A DNA stretch of 64,000 nt from Brachynemurus nebulosus (GCA_035578155.1 JAPWDM010000012.1:11228501-11292500), one strand, 5' to 3'; positions 28,197 to 41,236 are shown, numbered from the stretch's first letter. Numbers and translations: made by a program. The notes: generated from the letters alone by a model not told the origin.

Positions 28197-28510
28197 ACTT
28201 TATCGAAGAATAACTCGGACAAAAGTTTCGTGGAAAGAAATGAGGAACTAGAAAATGGCCTCGAATTTGACCTTGAATCATATTTTTTTCGTTTTATGAC
28301 CTTCACACTACCGTGGGATATGAAGTATGAATATGGTTTTCGACGTAAAATTTCTTGCTCTTTCCGAATCCGAGGTCAAAAATAGGGCTTTTCATTTAAA
28401 AAGACAAAGTTGACCTCCAAATTCTGTTCAAGGTCAAATTCGAGGTCATTTTCTAGTTCCTCATTTCTTCCCATGAAGCTTTTATCCGGGTCATTTTTCA
28501 ATAAATTCAA
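27758..28510. repeat. Palindrome around two (TA)n tracts
   Basis: (TA)n at 27758-27829 and 28110-28195. Sequence between them (AGGAACTAGAAAATGACC and so on) is mirrored to the right of the second tract up to about 28510, so the second TA tract is the palindrome centre. AAGGTCAAATTCGAGG words recur and resemble the AAGGTCAA words at 34360-34520. Confidence 0.8.
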
Positions 28511-28627
28511 TATTAACTGAGATTTTCAGCTGTTCCGCAACTTTATGAACACCCGATATATTGAACTATAGTGGTTTTATTTTTAAAGTAACTGCGACCC
28601 CCTTGAAAAGGCTTCGCAACTTCCCGG

Positions 28628-28666
28628 GGGGTCGCGACCCACAGGTTGGAAAACACTGCACTAGAG
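28628..28666. mobile_element. Charlie-type hAT end, orphan
   Basis: Read on the minus strand from 28666: CAGTGTTTTCCAACCTGTGG followed by GTCGCGACC, a widely shared hAT (Charlie group) terminus. No matching left end found, so it is a relic. Confidence 0.6.
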
Positions 28667-28800
28667 CTTTTAAAATATGAACATTTTAAATTTGAAAAAT
28701 GTAAAAATTCATCTTGTAAAAATATGTGGGCAACCTATTTCTACAATACAATAAATTAACTGTTATTTAAAAAAAAATAGAAAAAATTGAATAATCACTT

Positions 28801-28868
28801 GTATCGGGATTCGATACCGGTACCCCACTATCCGCACTCCGTCGCTCTACCGTTGAGCTGTGGCTATT
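28801..28868 (-). other. tRNA-like module (A and B box) in CAAGGAG element 1
   Basis: Minus strand: AGCTCAACGGTAGAGC gives a D-arm with a GCTC/GAGC stem (A box), followed by GGTATCGAATCCC (B box with one extra base relative to GGTTCGAATCC). The T stem and acceptor stem do not pair, so this is not a working tRNA gene; it may be a tRNA-derived Pol III promoter. Confidence 0.55.
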
Positions 28869-30063
28869 TTGTTGAAACGTTTTAAATAACTTGATTAGAT
28901 ATATTATATTACCTATATTTTTGTACAAATTTAAAATAAAAATATTTCCTGTGTTTTGCAGAGGTGGACATTAATGTTGTAAATTTTTAATATTGATTTT
29001 ATGCTCTACTAGCAGACGAAATTTGATTGAAATTGGTGACAACCATACCTGAACCTCTCCTTGTAAGCTAATTTCGGTTATTTGTGGCTTTTAATGTTTA
29101 CTTAAGTCATGGAAAGCATGAATGAAAACGTCCAAATTTTTCTTCAACGCATACAATGAAGTACAGGAATTGGCCTGGGATGCCTAGGATGTTAGGCTTA
29201 ATTAATCTGCAGCTGCGTGGGTTAATTAGCCGAGAGTGCCATTGGGTTGCGCATGCCAGGCATCTCAATATAAAGTCACTGTATACATTGAAACCTACAT
29301 TTTGATACAGATTTCATCCATGTAATTTCTTGAATTAAGTGGCAAAAAGTCATTCATGTATCTTCTACATAGGATTTATATGCGGTGGAATCTTTGGCTA
29401 TAAAGCGTAGCGTAGATACAGAACCTTCATTTTCAAGAACGCTACATTGACGAAAATTTTCATACTGCTAAGTCCTCGAGTTGTTGTCTTTAAGGTTATT
29501 TTAATAATTTATCATTCTCATTACTTTTAGACGGATTATTTTTAATTATCCTTTCACAGTATAATGAAAAGGATATTAAATAAAATAAGCTTGTCTATTG
29601 TTTACATAAACACATATTATAATTATCTAGTTCAATACAAGAGTACATACCACATTATGTTATGTACAAAATATTCGAATCAGGCCCGTAAGAAACTATG
29701 GCATTACTAAACTTATATTTTGGGGCCCGGGGGCATCCAAAGAGAAAAAATTTAAGCGTCACCATTGGAAACGGAATACAAACTTCAATCAGCAATTTTT
29801 TCATTTGATTTAAAACTGTCTCAATTTCCCGAATGTTTTGTTTTAGAGACTAACGAGGGGACGGCATAGTCTTGGAGTCGCCGATTTAGCGGAATTTTTT
29901 TTTTTTTGGTGATAGGGTACACTTAATATATTAATATCCTAAAATAAAAGCGCGCACTATTCAAAAAAAAAAAAAAAAAAAAATATCCTGTAAAAGAAAT
30001 ATTTAAAAATTTTAATGCAGCTAATGTACTTAATAAGCTTAAAAATGATTATTATACGCAAGA

Positions 30064-30130
30064 TGCGAAGGAGGTCAGCGGTAAGCTTCTTACCGTACAA
30101 TAGAATGGTCCTACGTTCGAAACCAATTCT
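30064..30130 (+). other. tRNA-like module, left arm of element 2
   Basis: AGGTCAGCGGTAAGC resembles an A box and GTTCGAAAC at 30115-30123 fits the B box consensus GWTCRANNC. Stem pairing is too poor for a true tRNA. A mirrored copy lies at 30903-30962. Confidence 0.5.
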
Positions 30131-30720
30131 TTTCCCCTCGACAATATCTTTTTATTAGGTACTCACTGCTGACTTTCAATGTTTTTCAAAAGCCTAAGTA
30201 CCAATTTCCACGTTTCTAATTTAAAAAATGACGAACTTCCCATACGAACTTTCATTTCCTATTTTAACCCCTTAGGGAATGAATTTCCAGAAATGTTTAC
30301 ACAACTGACTTTTATTTATAAGTAGTAATGTCTAAAGATCAATCTTCATACGTATCTTCTGTGTTAAATTTCGTCCTTCTAAACCCAACAGTTTAGGCTG
30401 TGCGTTGTCTGTCAATCAGCGTATAAAATATTATTTATTTGAATAGTCATAGTAACAAATTTTTATATGTATATCTAAATTCAAAAATGACGAATAAATT
30501 TGTATTCCTTATTTAACCCATTTAGGGGGCAAATTTTGAAACTATTCAAAAATCCCTTCTTAGTGGTCACCTACGTTACATAGGGAACTCCTGTGCAAAA
30601 TTTCATTCTTCTAAACCCGACGGTTTAGGCTGTGCGTTGTCTGTCAGTCAGTCAGTCAGTCAGTGTTAGAAATTTATTAAGTAGATTTTATTTAAAATAT
30701 ATATTTGTAACAAATCTTTA
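30131..30720. repeat. Dispersed repeat with (CAGT)n, copy 1
   Basis: Two successive modules, each ending in TTCTAAACC, then TTAGGCTGTGCGTTGTCTGTCA; the second runs into CAGT repeats at 30646-30663. A second genomic copy is at 36500-37060. Confidence 0.75.
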
Positions 30721-30902
30721 AATACAAAATCATTATAACTTCAGTTTTTTCAATACTTTTTATTTACAATCTATTGATGTATATTTTTATAATCTTTCGT
30801 AATACAATTTTTTTTTTATTGAAAAAAACTTTTAATGTTTTATAAATAAGTGAGATTTCTGTTGATAAAAAAAAAATTAATACAGAAAAGTTTTGTTGAA
30901 CA

Positions 30903-30962
30903 GAGTCGGTTTCGAACGTAAGACCATTCTATTGTGAGGCAAGAACCTGACCTCCGACCTAC
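30903..30962 (-). other. tRNA-like module, right arm of element 2
   Basis: Mirror of 30064-30130: minus strand GGTCAGGTTCTTGCC then ACGTTCGAAACCGAC. The A box is more decayed than in the left arm. Confidence 0.45.
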
Positions 30963-31708
30963 TTGGTATGTTATGTTGATAAATAATTTTTTTTTACAGG
31001 TTTTACTGAATAGTGCGCGCCATTATTTTAGAATATTAACATATTAAGTGTATTTTATACCCTATCATCAAAAAAAATTTCAGCTAAATCGGCGATCTCA
31101 AGGCTATGTCGCCTCCTTGTAAGATATCTTTCAGTTTATTCTTAAAAAACAAACTCGTCAAAAATGTAGACTTTAATAAAATTAGAAAACCATTTTCAAA
31201 TTAAAAAGCAAAAAAAAGAATATGCAAAGAATTTCTCTACTGTCCGGTAAAACATTGAATCAAGAATATATTTTTGTTCAAATTGTTTCATTGGGGGATT
31301 CGACTAAGGTATTTTTCCCGAAAACCGAAAAATTCAAGCTAGATACCCTAACTTAACACGTATCTAACATGCACTTGGCGATTTTTAATACATTCCATAA
31401 CTATTTTGATACAGACTATAAAATTTGATTATTTGTTTAGGCCTGCTTCAAAAACTTTTCTCTCCTTGATGCATTTTATGCCCGTAGACACGTTTTCTTA
31501 TCAAATTTTCATTTTAACGAGTGACTGGTTAAAATATGATGAGCAACAAGCTCCATTTGGATGAGAGGAGTGCGGAGAATATTCCTTTTAAGCCCACCAT
31601 CTGTTACACTATTATAAATTATGATTCAAGTATACACAAACTCTACAACTCAGTACAACTCTAATGCTTGTTTCCTACATAGTGAATATGTAGTAAATAT
31701 TAAATATA

Positions 31709-32579
31709 GACCGGGAGGCGGTAATAAGAAAGTGTTTACCCATCGAGTTAAAGAAAATTTCATTTTTCATCTAATAGTTTATCATTCGAAGTTACTAAAA
31801 TGCTTTGTCGGCCAGGCCAACTCTTGTCCGGTTACGCGGGCCGACCTCGAAAAGTGGTCAATTTTTCGAGGCCCCCTTACCCATCGAGTTAAAGAAAATT
31901 TCTTTTTTCATCTAATAGATTATCATTCGAAGTTACTAAAATGCTTTGTCGGCCAGGCCAACTCTTGTCCGGTTACGTGGGCCGACCTCGAAAAGATGTC
32001 AATTTTTCGAGGCCCCCTGACCCATCGATTTAAAGAAAATTTCTTTTTTCATCTAATAGATTATCATTTGAAATTGCTAAAATGCTTTGTCGGCCAGGCC
32101 AACTCTTTTCCGGTTACGCTGACCGACCTCGAAAAGTGGTCAATTTTTCGAGGCCCCTTACCCCCCTTACAATGTAACAAATATGTTGGCCTGGCCGACA
32201 AAGCATTTTAGTAACTTCGAATGATAATCTATTAGATGAAAAAAGAAATTTTCTTTAACTCGATGGGTAAGGGGGCCTCGAAAAATTGACCACTTTTCGA
32301 GGTCGGCCAGCGTAACCGGACAAGAGTTGGCCTGGCCGACAAAGCATTTTAGTAACTTCGAATGATAATCTATTAGATGAAAAAAGAAATTTTCTTTAAC
32401 TCGGTGGGTAAGGGGGCCTCGAAAAATTGACCACTTTTCGAGGTCGGCCCGCGTAACCGGACAAGAGTTGGCCTGGCCGACAAAGCATTTTAGTAACTTC
32501 GAATGATAAACTATTAGATGAAAAATGAAATTTTCTTTAACTCGATGGGTAAACACTTTCTTATTACCGCCTCCCGGTC
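31709..32579. mobile_element. TA-flanked foldback element with 141 bp tandem units
   Basis: Ends GACCGGGAGGCGGTAATAAG in perfect inverted order, bordered by TA. The left arm has three tandem units (CATCGAGTTAAAG at 31741, 31882, 32023; step 141 bp); the right arm has two full units and a partial one in reverse, meeting near 32165-32185. Both strands stay open (196 codons plus strand, 129 minus) with a repeated 47-residue unit, because 141 is divisible by three. Coding is not shown. Confidence 0.85.
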
Positions 32580-32812
32580 TAATAGTACACAGGTTTAGTT
32601 AATTTTCTCACAAAATGATATACAGTCGAAGCGCGATATGAGTGCTACGGGGCTGTAGGAGAATATAATTTTAAGAATTCCTGTACCCCCACTTGTGCTT
32701 ACAAGGGAAGGGCAAGAAGTCGAAAATTCAAAAAAATCTGAAACTTTGTCAGTATATAGAGGGTGGCTACCTAATAACATAAAAAATATCAGTTCCTGCT
32801 AAAAACGTTTTA

Positions 32813-33058
32813 AAGGGGTGAACCACTCCCTCAAAGTTGGAACTCAAAAATTTAAAAATCGATGAAATTTTGTTTATACGCACCTTAAAAAGTTCTCGTA
32901 ACGAATATAACATTATTTTTTGCACTTGCACATTTTTAAGGGTTAAAACACCCCTCAACTGTGTACTTAAAAATTTAAAAATTGATGATATTTTGTTTAT
33001 ATATACTATATAGAGCTCTAATAATAAATATAACATTATTTTTTTCATCTACAAATTT
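32813..33058. repeat. Two imperfect tandem units of about 122 bp
   Basis: Each unit has CAAAAATTTAAAAAT.GATGA, TTTTGTTTATA and AATATAACATTATTTTTT in the same order (32813-32933 and 32935-33058). Confidence 0.65.
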
Positions 33059-34871
33059 TCTTGCCCTTTCTTTGTTAGTAGTCGACCGCCGTAACTCGTA
33101 CTTCCCCTACTTTTCAAGCGTGTGAGTGTGTACTTATTTATAATCAAATTACCTGGACGTTTAGTGCAGTATTACCATTCGTTAGAAGCGGCACAAAATC
33201 AACCTATTTTTTTTAATAAATACATTTACTAATATTTTCTAAATGCGTTCTATAGTTTGTGTGACAGTAGTTTAACCGATAGTGTCCACACATATTTTCT
33301 TTAAAAAAATTTTTAAAATCTTTTGTAGAAATTGCAACTAAAATTATTAGTCAAACAAATTTTATAATATAATCCGCCCGATGAACGAACAAAACTTGTG
33401 TTGGTCAACTACACATGTATTATGTAAACACGGACCTATAAAAATATTCTTTTAGTGAACAAAAAAAATTCTGACAAAATGATTTATGAATTGCATTAAT
33501 CGTACGCTTGCTAGTTCATTAACATCAACACCAATGTTCCGATCTCATAACGAGAAACTGAAATGAATTTTTTTCGATCATGAAGGGGGAATGTTTACAA
33601 TAGAAATATAAATCGGCGGACTCATAACGCGATTCGACGAACGCGGAATTTCGTTCCCTATACTTATCACTTACTACTTGTAACTTTTACACTAGATGAA
33701 AATCATTGTTTATACTATTACGATGGTGGGCACATAGCACATAATAATACATAATAATATAAACCTCGTAAAATCTGACAACGAAACAACTACGTAACGT
33801 CATGAACAAACTGCTGACAGTGCTGACTGACTGACAATATGGGAAGAGATGCTGGGAACACGAACTAAAGGTTTCGGTGTATTGTTTAAAGTATATTATA
33901 ATGTTAATACGTGAAGTATAGTGATGGGAACGGATTCTTGAATTATGAGTGATTTAATAAGAGGCGTGACATCTAACTTCGACTTACCAAAAAATTAGAT
34001 TTCTCTTTGAGAATTTTTTTTTGTAAACGCGTAAAAAGCAAACAGAATGAGATTTTAAGGGTCTATTCTGCATACAGGGTTTGTCAAAAGTATGGAAGCA
34101 GTCAAAAAAAAACAGCGGGAAACTGCAGGCCCGACGAGAGGATGGGGTAGCCGAGATTGCAACCCCGGGGCCCAGGCTTGAGGAGGGGGTCGGTAACTTT
34201 CAGTAGAGGGCCCGGGAGAAAGTTAAAAGTTTTTCTTTTGCTCACTACTTATTTTTGGAAGAGAAAACTTTTAAATAATGCAATTTACTCCCGGCGCCCG
34301 CCATCTCTCTCTACGGCCCGGCGGGAAAGCATTTTTCGGATTCTAGCAGATGGTGACCTTCACCTTGACCTCAAGATCAAGGTTCAAAGTCGTATCAAGG
34401 TCAAGTGCGTTTTTTAAATTGCAACCCCCACTTTTGACCCCCGAAAATTGAAAGAGCGGAAAATTCTGCTTCCGAATATAACCTTGATCGTGACCCCTCA
34501 AGGTCAATGATAAAAGTCAACTCAAGGCCAAATGCTAATTTTTACTGTAATTTTTAATTTAGATTTGTACACTGTAATTTTTTTTTTATTTTGACGCGCG
34601 CAGTATAGGTGTAACAAAGATGTAGACCTGCGCACTAAGTGTAGTCAGGATGTAGACCTGCGCACCTTACACACTGGGAAAAATTGTAAGTATTTTTTCG
34701 AAAAAAATTAATAACGATAATTCCTTAAAGATTAGAGACTACTGTACATAAAAAATTCTTTTTGCATTTCAGGCGACTCCTCCCCTGGGCCCCCGATAGA
34801 GGCTTTGCCCCTTGCACCATACCGGGGGCTTCGCCTTCTGTACCTAAGGGTGGGGGTTCCACCCTTATCAA
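33059..34871. other. AT-rich sequence with a GC-rich block, no gene seen
   Basis: 33610-33635 (ACTCATAACGCGATTCGAC) mirrors 32622-32640 (GTCGAAGCGCGATATGAGT), perhaps a decayed pogo-like pair. 34130-34330 and 34780-34860 are GC-rich and unlike the surroundings; they resemble small hAT inserts, but no target duplication was found. Confidence 0.4.
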
Positions 34872-35370
34872 ACAAATGATAACATCATTTATTCTCAAGA
34901 TATGCGAGACAAAATATATTTTGGCAAAAAACTAATTTTTTCAAGTTTCTTATTTCGTTTTTTTTTTATTTTTTAAAGTTTGTAATAAAATACTAGCGTT
35001 TTTAACATCAAGGAAGGTTCTTAGGCCATTATATAATAATGTTATGGTAAAATATCCATAAAATCTATGTTATCTTAATAAAGTTAATTCCGTTTTCTTA
35101 CCACAAAAAACAAACCGCTAATCCGAATTTGCTGAAAACTTTATCCGGTCGTCATTTTTTGATTACGCATCTAATGAAATTAGTCCGGAGTTGATATCAT
35201 CATTTGTTCTCGAGATATGTGAGACGAAAAAAAATTCACGAACGAACGAACGAACGCACACACAGACATCACGCTAAAAACGATGGATTCGGATTCTAGT
35301 GACCTTGAAACGTGGAGATATGTCAAAATTAGCAATTCGTAAAATCGGACCCATTACAATAACTTCCTAT
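34872..35370. repeat. Dispersed repeat with CGAACGAACGAACG tract
   Basis: Contains two variants of CATCATTTRTTCTCRAGATAT followed by GYGAGACRAAA (34882 and 35199), a GAACGAACGAACG tract (35241-35257) and GACCTTGAAACGTGGAGATA. Looks like a dispersed insect repeat tail; class not determined. Confidence 0.5.
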
Positions 35371-36499
35371 ATGGCAAGTTAAAAATAAACGAAATTATCG
35401 ATTATTTTTAATTCGAATTATCCCATCACTTATTTTGTTTCTAATTATTCAAACCCGCAACAAATTTTAAACACTCTTGCCGAGATGTCCATGTAGTATC
35501 TCTACATTGTTGCATTCAGCCTACCAAGTCGTTGTTCAATGTAAACTATTGTAAACAGTTTGTAAAATATGAATTGAACGAACCAACCGAAAAAATTTGT
35601 AAACTTATACGCCACAAGGTGCTACTATGGGTACAAAATCTACCGCTTTATCCGAATCTTTCAAAAATTCATAAGAATTTTACAAAAATATTTGCTAGTA
35701 ATGTATCAAAAAATCGGTCAAGTGCAAGTCGTGTTTGAGCAGATAGTGTTCCGTACAATTAGTTATTTTAAATTAGTTGTTTTCTTACTGGAAACAAACA
35801 GGAGATACCACGTCACAACTTTTAACTATACTAATTTAATAATAACTTGATTCATATTTATTAATTCATTGGAAATTATTTACATTTTTTATATTTTTAT
35901 GTAACACTGAAAAACTTTAGGTACTGACTACGAAATCCTATAAGTAATTTTGAATTTTGAATTAACACCACTTTTTATTATCTTTTATGTTCCGCATTTT
36001 TTTTAGCAAAACATCCGATGCTTCAGTTTTTTGATATTGGGATTAAAAAAATTTGTTGGAAATTTTCGATTGAATTCTACCCACACAATAAAATTTGTTA
36101 TGTATCAAACGTCAACACAGTGATAAATCTAACATTTGATTACGCAACTACAAAAAAAGAAAATTATTTTTAGAAAAGATTTTTTCTTTTTTTATAATAG
36201 GCTTGTAATTTAAAAGATGGACTTAGGTATTTGCTCCGAGATAGACAGGTACAAAAGTATATCACAGCGAAAAAATTTTCTTTTATCAAAAATTAAATAA
36301 TGTATTAATATTCTTCAGTTATTATTCAGTTATTTATTTTTTTTTTAAATTTCCACGCGCTTATGTTATGGCAATATAAGAGCATTGTTGAAAAAGCGTT
36401 GTAAAATAGTGTTTAGAAACTATATTTCAAAAACGGCGTGGTGAATCATTTTTATTTCTTATTAAATATGGTTTGTAACTTTGTATTTTATAATATACT
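35371..36499. other. AT-rich sequence, no gene seen
   Basis: No convincing reading frame or inverted ends. Confidence 0.4.
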
Positions 36500-37060
36500 A
36501 GCCATATACCCGATGGGATCTCCTATCAACAATATCTTTTTATTAGGTACTCATTTTCTGCTAATTTTTAATATTTTTCAAAAGCCTAAATCAATATCCA
36601 CGTTTCTAACTTCAAAAATGACGAACTTTCTATACGAATTTTCATTTCCTGTTTTAACGCCTTAGAGAATAAATTTCCAGAAACTTTTACACAACTGACT
36701 TTTATTTACAAATAGAAGCCTAAACGCCAATTTTCATATCTCCTGTACTAAATTTCGTTCTTCTAAATCAAACAGGTTGGGCGTTGTCTGTCAGTCAGTG
36801 TTAAAGATATATTAAGTAAGATATTATGTATTTTAATAGCCATAGTAACATATTTTTATACAATATCTCTAACTTCAAAAATAACGAATTTCCATACAAA
36901 TTTTCATTCCATATTTAATCCACTTCGGGGACGAATTTTCAAAAATCCTTTCTTAGTGCTTACTTACGTTACATAGGGAACTCCTATGCAAAATTTCATG
37001 CTTCTAAAGCGTCGGTCAGCCAATCAGTATTAGAAATTTATTATAATATATTAAATTTTA
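36500..37060. repeat. Dispersed repeat with CAGT/CAAT tail, copy 2
   Basis: Shares CAATATCTTTTTATTAGG, TTTTTCAAAAGCCTAA, CACGTTTCTAA and the GTTGTCTGTCAGTCAGT tail with 30131-30720, in the same order and with the same two-module layout. Confidence 0.75.
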
Positions 37061-37545
37061 ATCAAATTCCTGTGACACGTTTCATTTTATTGAAACAGAA
37101 TAGAGTTTTCCCATTAAACCCGTGTTAAAATTACAAAACCTTGAAACCATTTTTCTCAAAATTGGGGCGGTTATTTTTTTAAAAGCTTTTATTTAACTTG
37201 CTATGTTAGTATGTTGGTTTAGATCAAATTTTGGAATCAAAATTTAGACAGGTTCTAATTGAGCTAGAGATTTCAAATTTTGCATACGTGTCTAACCTTG
37301 TTGACAATGTAATATTGTATAATAAATTAGTTTTTCCCTAAATTGCCCCAAACCAAAATTGTTGATTTTTAGTCGTATGCAACTTTTTGACATTTCGAAT
37401 TGTCAAATATTGTCCATTGATTTTACATTGCAATTTTTTGTTTCCATAGTTATGTCTGATTAGGGTAAATTAACCGATTAAAATATAGGTAAAAAAATTA
37501 CTTCTTTATTTTTTTTTTTAAATTAATTGTAATCAGACTAAAGAG

Positions 37546-37885
37546 TATAAAATAAAATAAAGTAGAAAAAATGTTTTTTAAGAAAAAGCTTTTATTTAAA
37601 AATGGGCTAAAAGAAATAAAATAACTACTGAGTGAAGTTTGAAGCAATATGCAACATAATTTATAAAAGCTTGAGGCGTTTAATTAAGTTTGGTAAGTAC
37701 TGAAAAGTAAAATAGCTACACTTATATCCAAAATAGAAATAATTAATGATAACGCCTCAAGCTTTTATAAATTATGTTGCATATTGCTTCAAACTTCACT
37801 CAGTAGTTATTTCATTTTTTTTAACCCATTTTTTAAATAAAAGCTTTTTCTTAAAAAACATTTTTTTTACTTTATTTTATTTCGG
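37546..37885. repeat. 340 bp hairpin repeat
   Basis: Arms of about 135 bp (AAAGCTTTTATTTAAAAA..., GAAGTTTGAAGCAATATGC, TATAAAAGCTTGAGGCG) mirror each other around 37716. A decayed copy lies at 12200-12420. Confidence 0.8.
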
Positions 37886-38329
37886 TATAGGCTCGTATTT
37901 ATTGGTATTGAATTAAATAAATACCTAGAGAGGTTTCGTTAAAATCCTTTGAAAAAATCGTTTTACCGACCGAATACCTTAAATGAGTAATGTAGATACT
38001 ATTGGTACCTACTACGAGTATTATTACAAAATAAAGTGAAACATATTACATTTCAAAATGTTTGAAATATCCGAATTACTAACTTTGGATAGTTAAATCG
38101 TATATTTATTAAATTTTCTAGTCAGTAAGCCACCGTAAAATTATCCGCAATTCGAAACACAAACATTTTAGCGTCTTTACATACAGATTAACTGTTTTTA
38201 ATCCCGTTTGAATTCATCAAAATTTTATTTTGTTTTATAGTTGTTTCCAATTTATAATACAAGGAATTATTTGTAAAACTACAGTTTAACTTATTGTTAG
38301 ATCTTTATAGAGTGCCAATTATATATGTA

Positions 38330-38813
38330 CAGGGTGGAAAGTATATAAGTTTCGCTGCGAAAACAGTGGATAAATCTCACCCATGTAATTAAAATTTGCC
38401 AATAAATTTGAATCAGAAGTGTTTTTTAACAGAGAAAATTTGATACTAAATGTGGGTCCAAAAAAGGGGCCCATAAAATTTTTTTTTAATCCGACTCTGA
38501 CCATCTTATATTTTAAGATAAATTTTCTGTTTCTAAAAAAGCAACTACAATAAGTAGTAACTAGAAGTAAACGTGTTTACAAAATTTTATTGAATTTTGG
38601 TCAATAAAATTATTTTATACCTTTGGTACTGAAAAGGTGTATATGCATAATTTAGTCAGGGTCGTACTTAGAAAAATTTGGAAACATCGTGAAACCAATT
38701 CATTTGCGATTTTCCCAAACTGCTAATTCCGAAAAAGTTCTTGTGGTTTTAGTGTCTACAGGCTGCTATGAGTGATCCCTCAAAAGGACAAGAGTTATTT
38801 AATTTCCACCCTA
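38330..38813 (+). mobile_element. 484 bp MITE CAGGGTGGAAA, copy 1
   Basis: Bordered by TA. Starts CAGGGTGGAAAGTATATAAG and ends TAATTTCCACCCTA. Internal landmarks are TACCTTTGGTACTGAAAAGG and GGTTTTAGTGTCTACAGG. The copy at 55741-56222 is the same element in the opposite orientation. Confidence 0.85.
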
Positions 38814-38900
38814 TATAGGTGACCCTAAATAAAATTGCCAGCATGAAGATCTTGTCAAAGGTAAGGGATAGAAACCTAAAAAAGGAGGCGTCCCCGGTTT

Positions 38901-38940
38901 CCGTTGCCTAGGAACACCTATGTGTATAAATCCGTCCCTG
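38901..38940. mobile_element. Orphan hAT right end
   Basis: Ends TATAAATCCGTCCCTG, close to the GTAAATCCGCCCCTG end of the full-length element at 41285-45005. No left partner seen. Confidence 0.45.
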
Positions 38941-39207
38941 TTTTACAAGTACTTATTGATTATGACTGTTATGACACATCCTGTATCTATCTATACATAA
39001 AACAATAAACCAAAAGTAAAAAACTGAATTAGTTGAAGAACCAACAAATATTTATGAACACAAAAGTATGAATTTACTAATAGAAAAGCACAAAAGCGAC
39101 CCGAATGGCCAGACAGATAATACTGAAATATGATACATAAATCTAAACACTACTATACACGTTCGAAATAAACATACACACGATACACACTGTTTCTCTC
39201 TAATTAA

Positions 39208-39802
39208 GGGGAGATTCGCTAACAAAAAAAATCGATTTTTTTCGTCCTAATTATGTTCCTTAAGGTGTTAGAAATATTCTCCTAAAATTTGTTGCGGAAC
39301 GCGATATTTGGTCTGAACTGCGCAACGGATATTTTGGTTAGTTTCTTAAATTAATAAATAAAAGTCGAATTGTTTTTGATTTCAATTAATTTTATTCAAA
39401 TATTTTTTAAAATTACATATAATTGTTTATTAACCGCGAAACACAACACAAAAATGAGAGATGCTAATTGGAATTACATTGTTTAAAAATATCAAGTTAG
39501 TTCTTCAAAAATACGTCTGGTTCTGTTTAGTGGTCAAAACATCTCTCCTCTGGTGCGGTGTGCCTCATCCCACCGGCATCTCCTATCATCATAGCCATAA
39601 TTCGGGTATTCCCCGTATACACATGTACATTTTATTCAAAATCTATTAGGTCGTCATCAAACTTAATACTTAATTGTTATGTCGTCTGCATAATATTTTA
39701 CACAATATCGTGTATGCTAAAATTCCACGACAAGTTTTATTTTTAAGAAATGAAAAATCAAAAAGTTATGAGCATTTTAGTGCAGGCACTTTACTATAAT
39801 TC

Positions 39803-39839
<37 letters not shown>

Positions 39840-40570
39840 AGAAAGAAAAAAAAAACTTTAAATGCTTTTTTTTTCAGAAGTACGTTTTTCGACATGGTTC
39901 CTCATGTATCTCAAAAAGTATTTGAGATATCGACATAAATCAAAGTGCATATATTATTCTTCGATACCGTCATTTTGGCAGGACCTAGGATCTTTTGGTT
40001 CCGTAATATATTTTCAAAATGGCGGCTGTTTATAGTCAAGAAAAAGCGTGTTTCTGAAAATGTTTATTTTCAAAAAATTCTTGATTTTTTTATTTTGGTT
40101 CACTGGGGATTTCAGAACGCGAGGAACCATCAAGGTAGAAAAATCTCGCAGTGTCGACTTCAAAACCATTTATACTCAGCTGATTTTTGAATTGTTTTTA
40201 AAAAATTTGTAATCTCAAGACATGTAGAAACAATGTTGTATAAGTATTTAGTTTTTTAATTCCTTTAGCGGCTCATGTAAAACTAACCAAATAAAATGAT
40301 CTTTGAAAATACTTAATTTAATTGCATAATTATATGGCCTACCCACTCGATAATTTTTGCTTTAGTAATGCTTTTACGATAGGAGATAATAGCATCTTAT
40401 AGTTATCAACACGAGGCGAGTTCAGGTCGGGAGAGTCATTCAAGTTGTATAATTCATATGACGAGCTGTACTCGGGATAGCCGCTAAAGGGATTAATAAA
40501 ATATTTAATTTTATAAATAAAATAATAGTAATAAAGGTGAATTTTTTATTTAATTTTGGCGAATCTCCCC
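39208..40570. mobile_element. TTAA-flanked MITE, ends GGGGAGATTCGC
   Basis: TTAA at 39204-39207 and 40571-40574; both ends read GGGGAGATTCGC inward. 1,363 bp with a 30-A run at 39808-39837. No transposase. Confidence 0.75.
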
Positions 40571-40574
40571 TTAA

Positions 40575-41236
40575 TATTTTCACCGAATCTGTATATTATT
40601 TATTGTACATGTTACAGTGTTACATATATATATTTCTTAGTTCAATAACTATAACTCACAGAAAACAGAAAATATTTCTAATAATAAAATTTTACGTTTC
40701 AGTATGAATGAATACAGTTAATAAATTTATGAGTCCATTTGGACACATTAAAGACTACATACGGATCGAGGCGACCCGAGATTGTGAAAATTCTCTCGAC
40801 AATATGTACCATAATATATTAAAAATTTATTAGGTACGGAAAGTTATTATTGATATCATATAAATTCTTTTTGCTCGATTCATATCGAAATTACGCCATT
40901 TAGAAAATATGTTTGAAGAAGTTACCATATGTTTCAAGAATGAAATTGAATTTCGATCAAAATGGAACTTTTTTTGAAAAATTTTGCAACGGAATACGAT
41001 ACTTGACTGTATTTAAAATTTGTATCAAATGTTAAATAATTCTATGTATTATTTGCAAAAATTGATAACTATTTTAAAATTTTATTTTGAAAATCGCCAT
41101 TTTTCAACAAATATTCAAATTAGTGAAAACACGCCATTTCTTGAATATGACGTAACATTTTGTAGCTAGATATGTCGATTTTTATAATTTTCATCAGTGA
41201 GATGAAATTGTGTTTTCTTTTGAATATTTCTATTAG

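Larger units (their letters stand above)
27181..29063. mobile_element. TAA-flanked CAAGGAG element 1
   Basis: TAA at 27178-27180 and 29064-29066. Ends CAAGGAGAGATTCAGGTAT and, read inward from the right, CAAGGAGAGGTTCAGGTAT. The left part repeats GCCGGAAG and GTTTGTAG words; the middle holds a (TA)n palindrome; the right part holds a tRNA-like module (28801-28868). 3 bp TAA duplications suggest PIF/Harbinger-type insertion, but the class is not proven. Confidence 0.7.
29854..31119. mobile_element. TAA-flanked CAAGGAG element 2, palindromic arms
   Basis: TAA at 29851-29853 and 31120-31122. Left end CGAGGGGACGGCATAGTC, right end read inward CAAGGAGGCGACATAGCC; the arms stay matched for over 200 bp (ATCGCCGATTTAGC, GCGCGCACTATTCA). 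Each arm has a tRNA-like module. The centre is filled by a dispersed repeat (30131-30720). Confidence 0.75.

Noticed and set aside
30646..30663. CRISPR-like array
   Set aside because: It is a simple CAGT microsatellite; no spaced repeats of CRISPR type exist and the genome is eukaryotic.
31621..32211. 196-codon repeat protein
   Set aside because: It covers a foldback element's tandem units; the reverse strand is equally open, so openness follows from the 141 bp step. Kept only as a finding.
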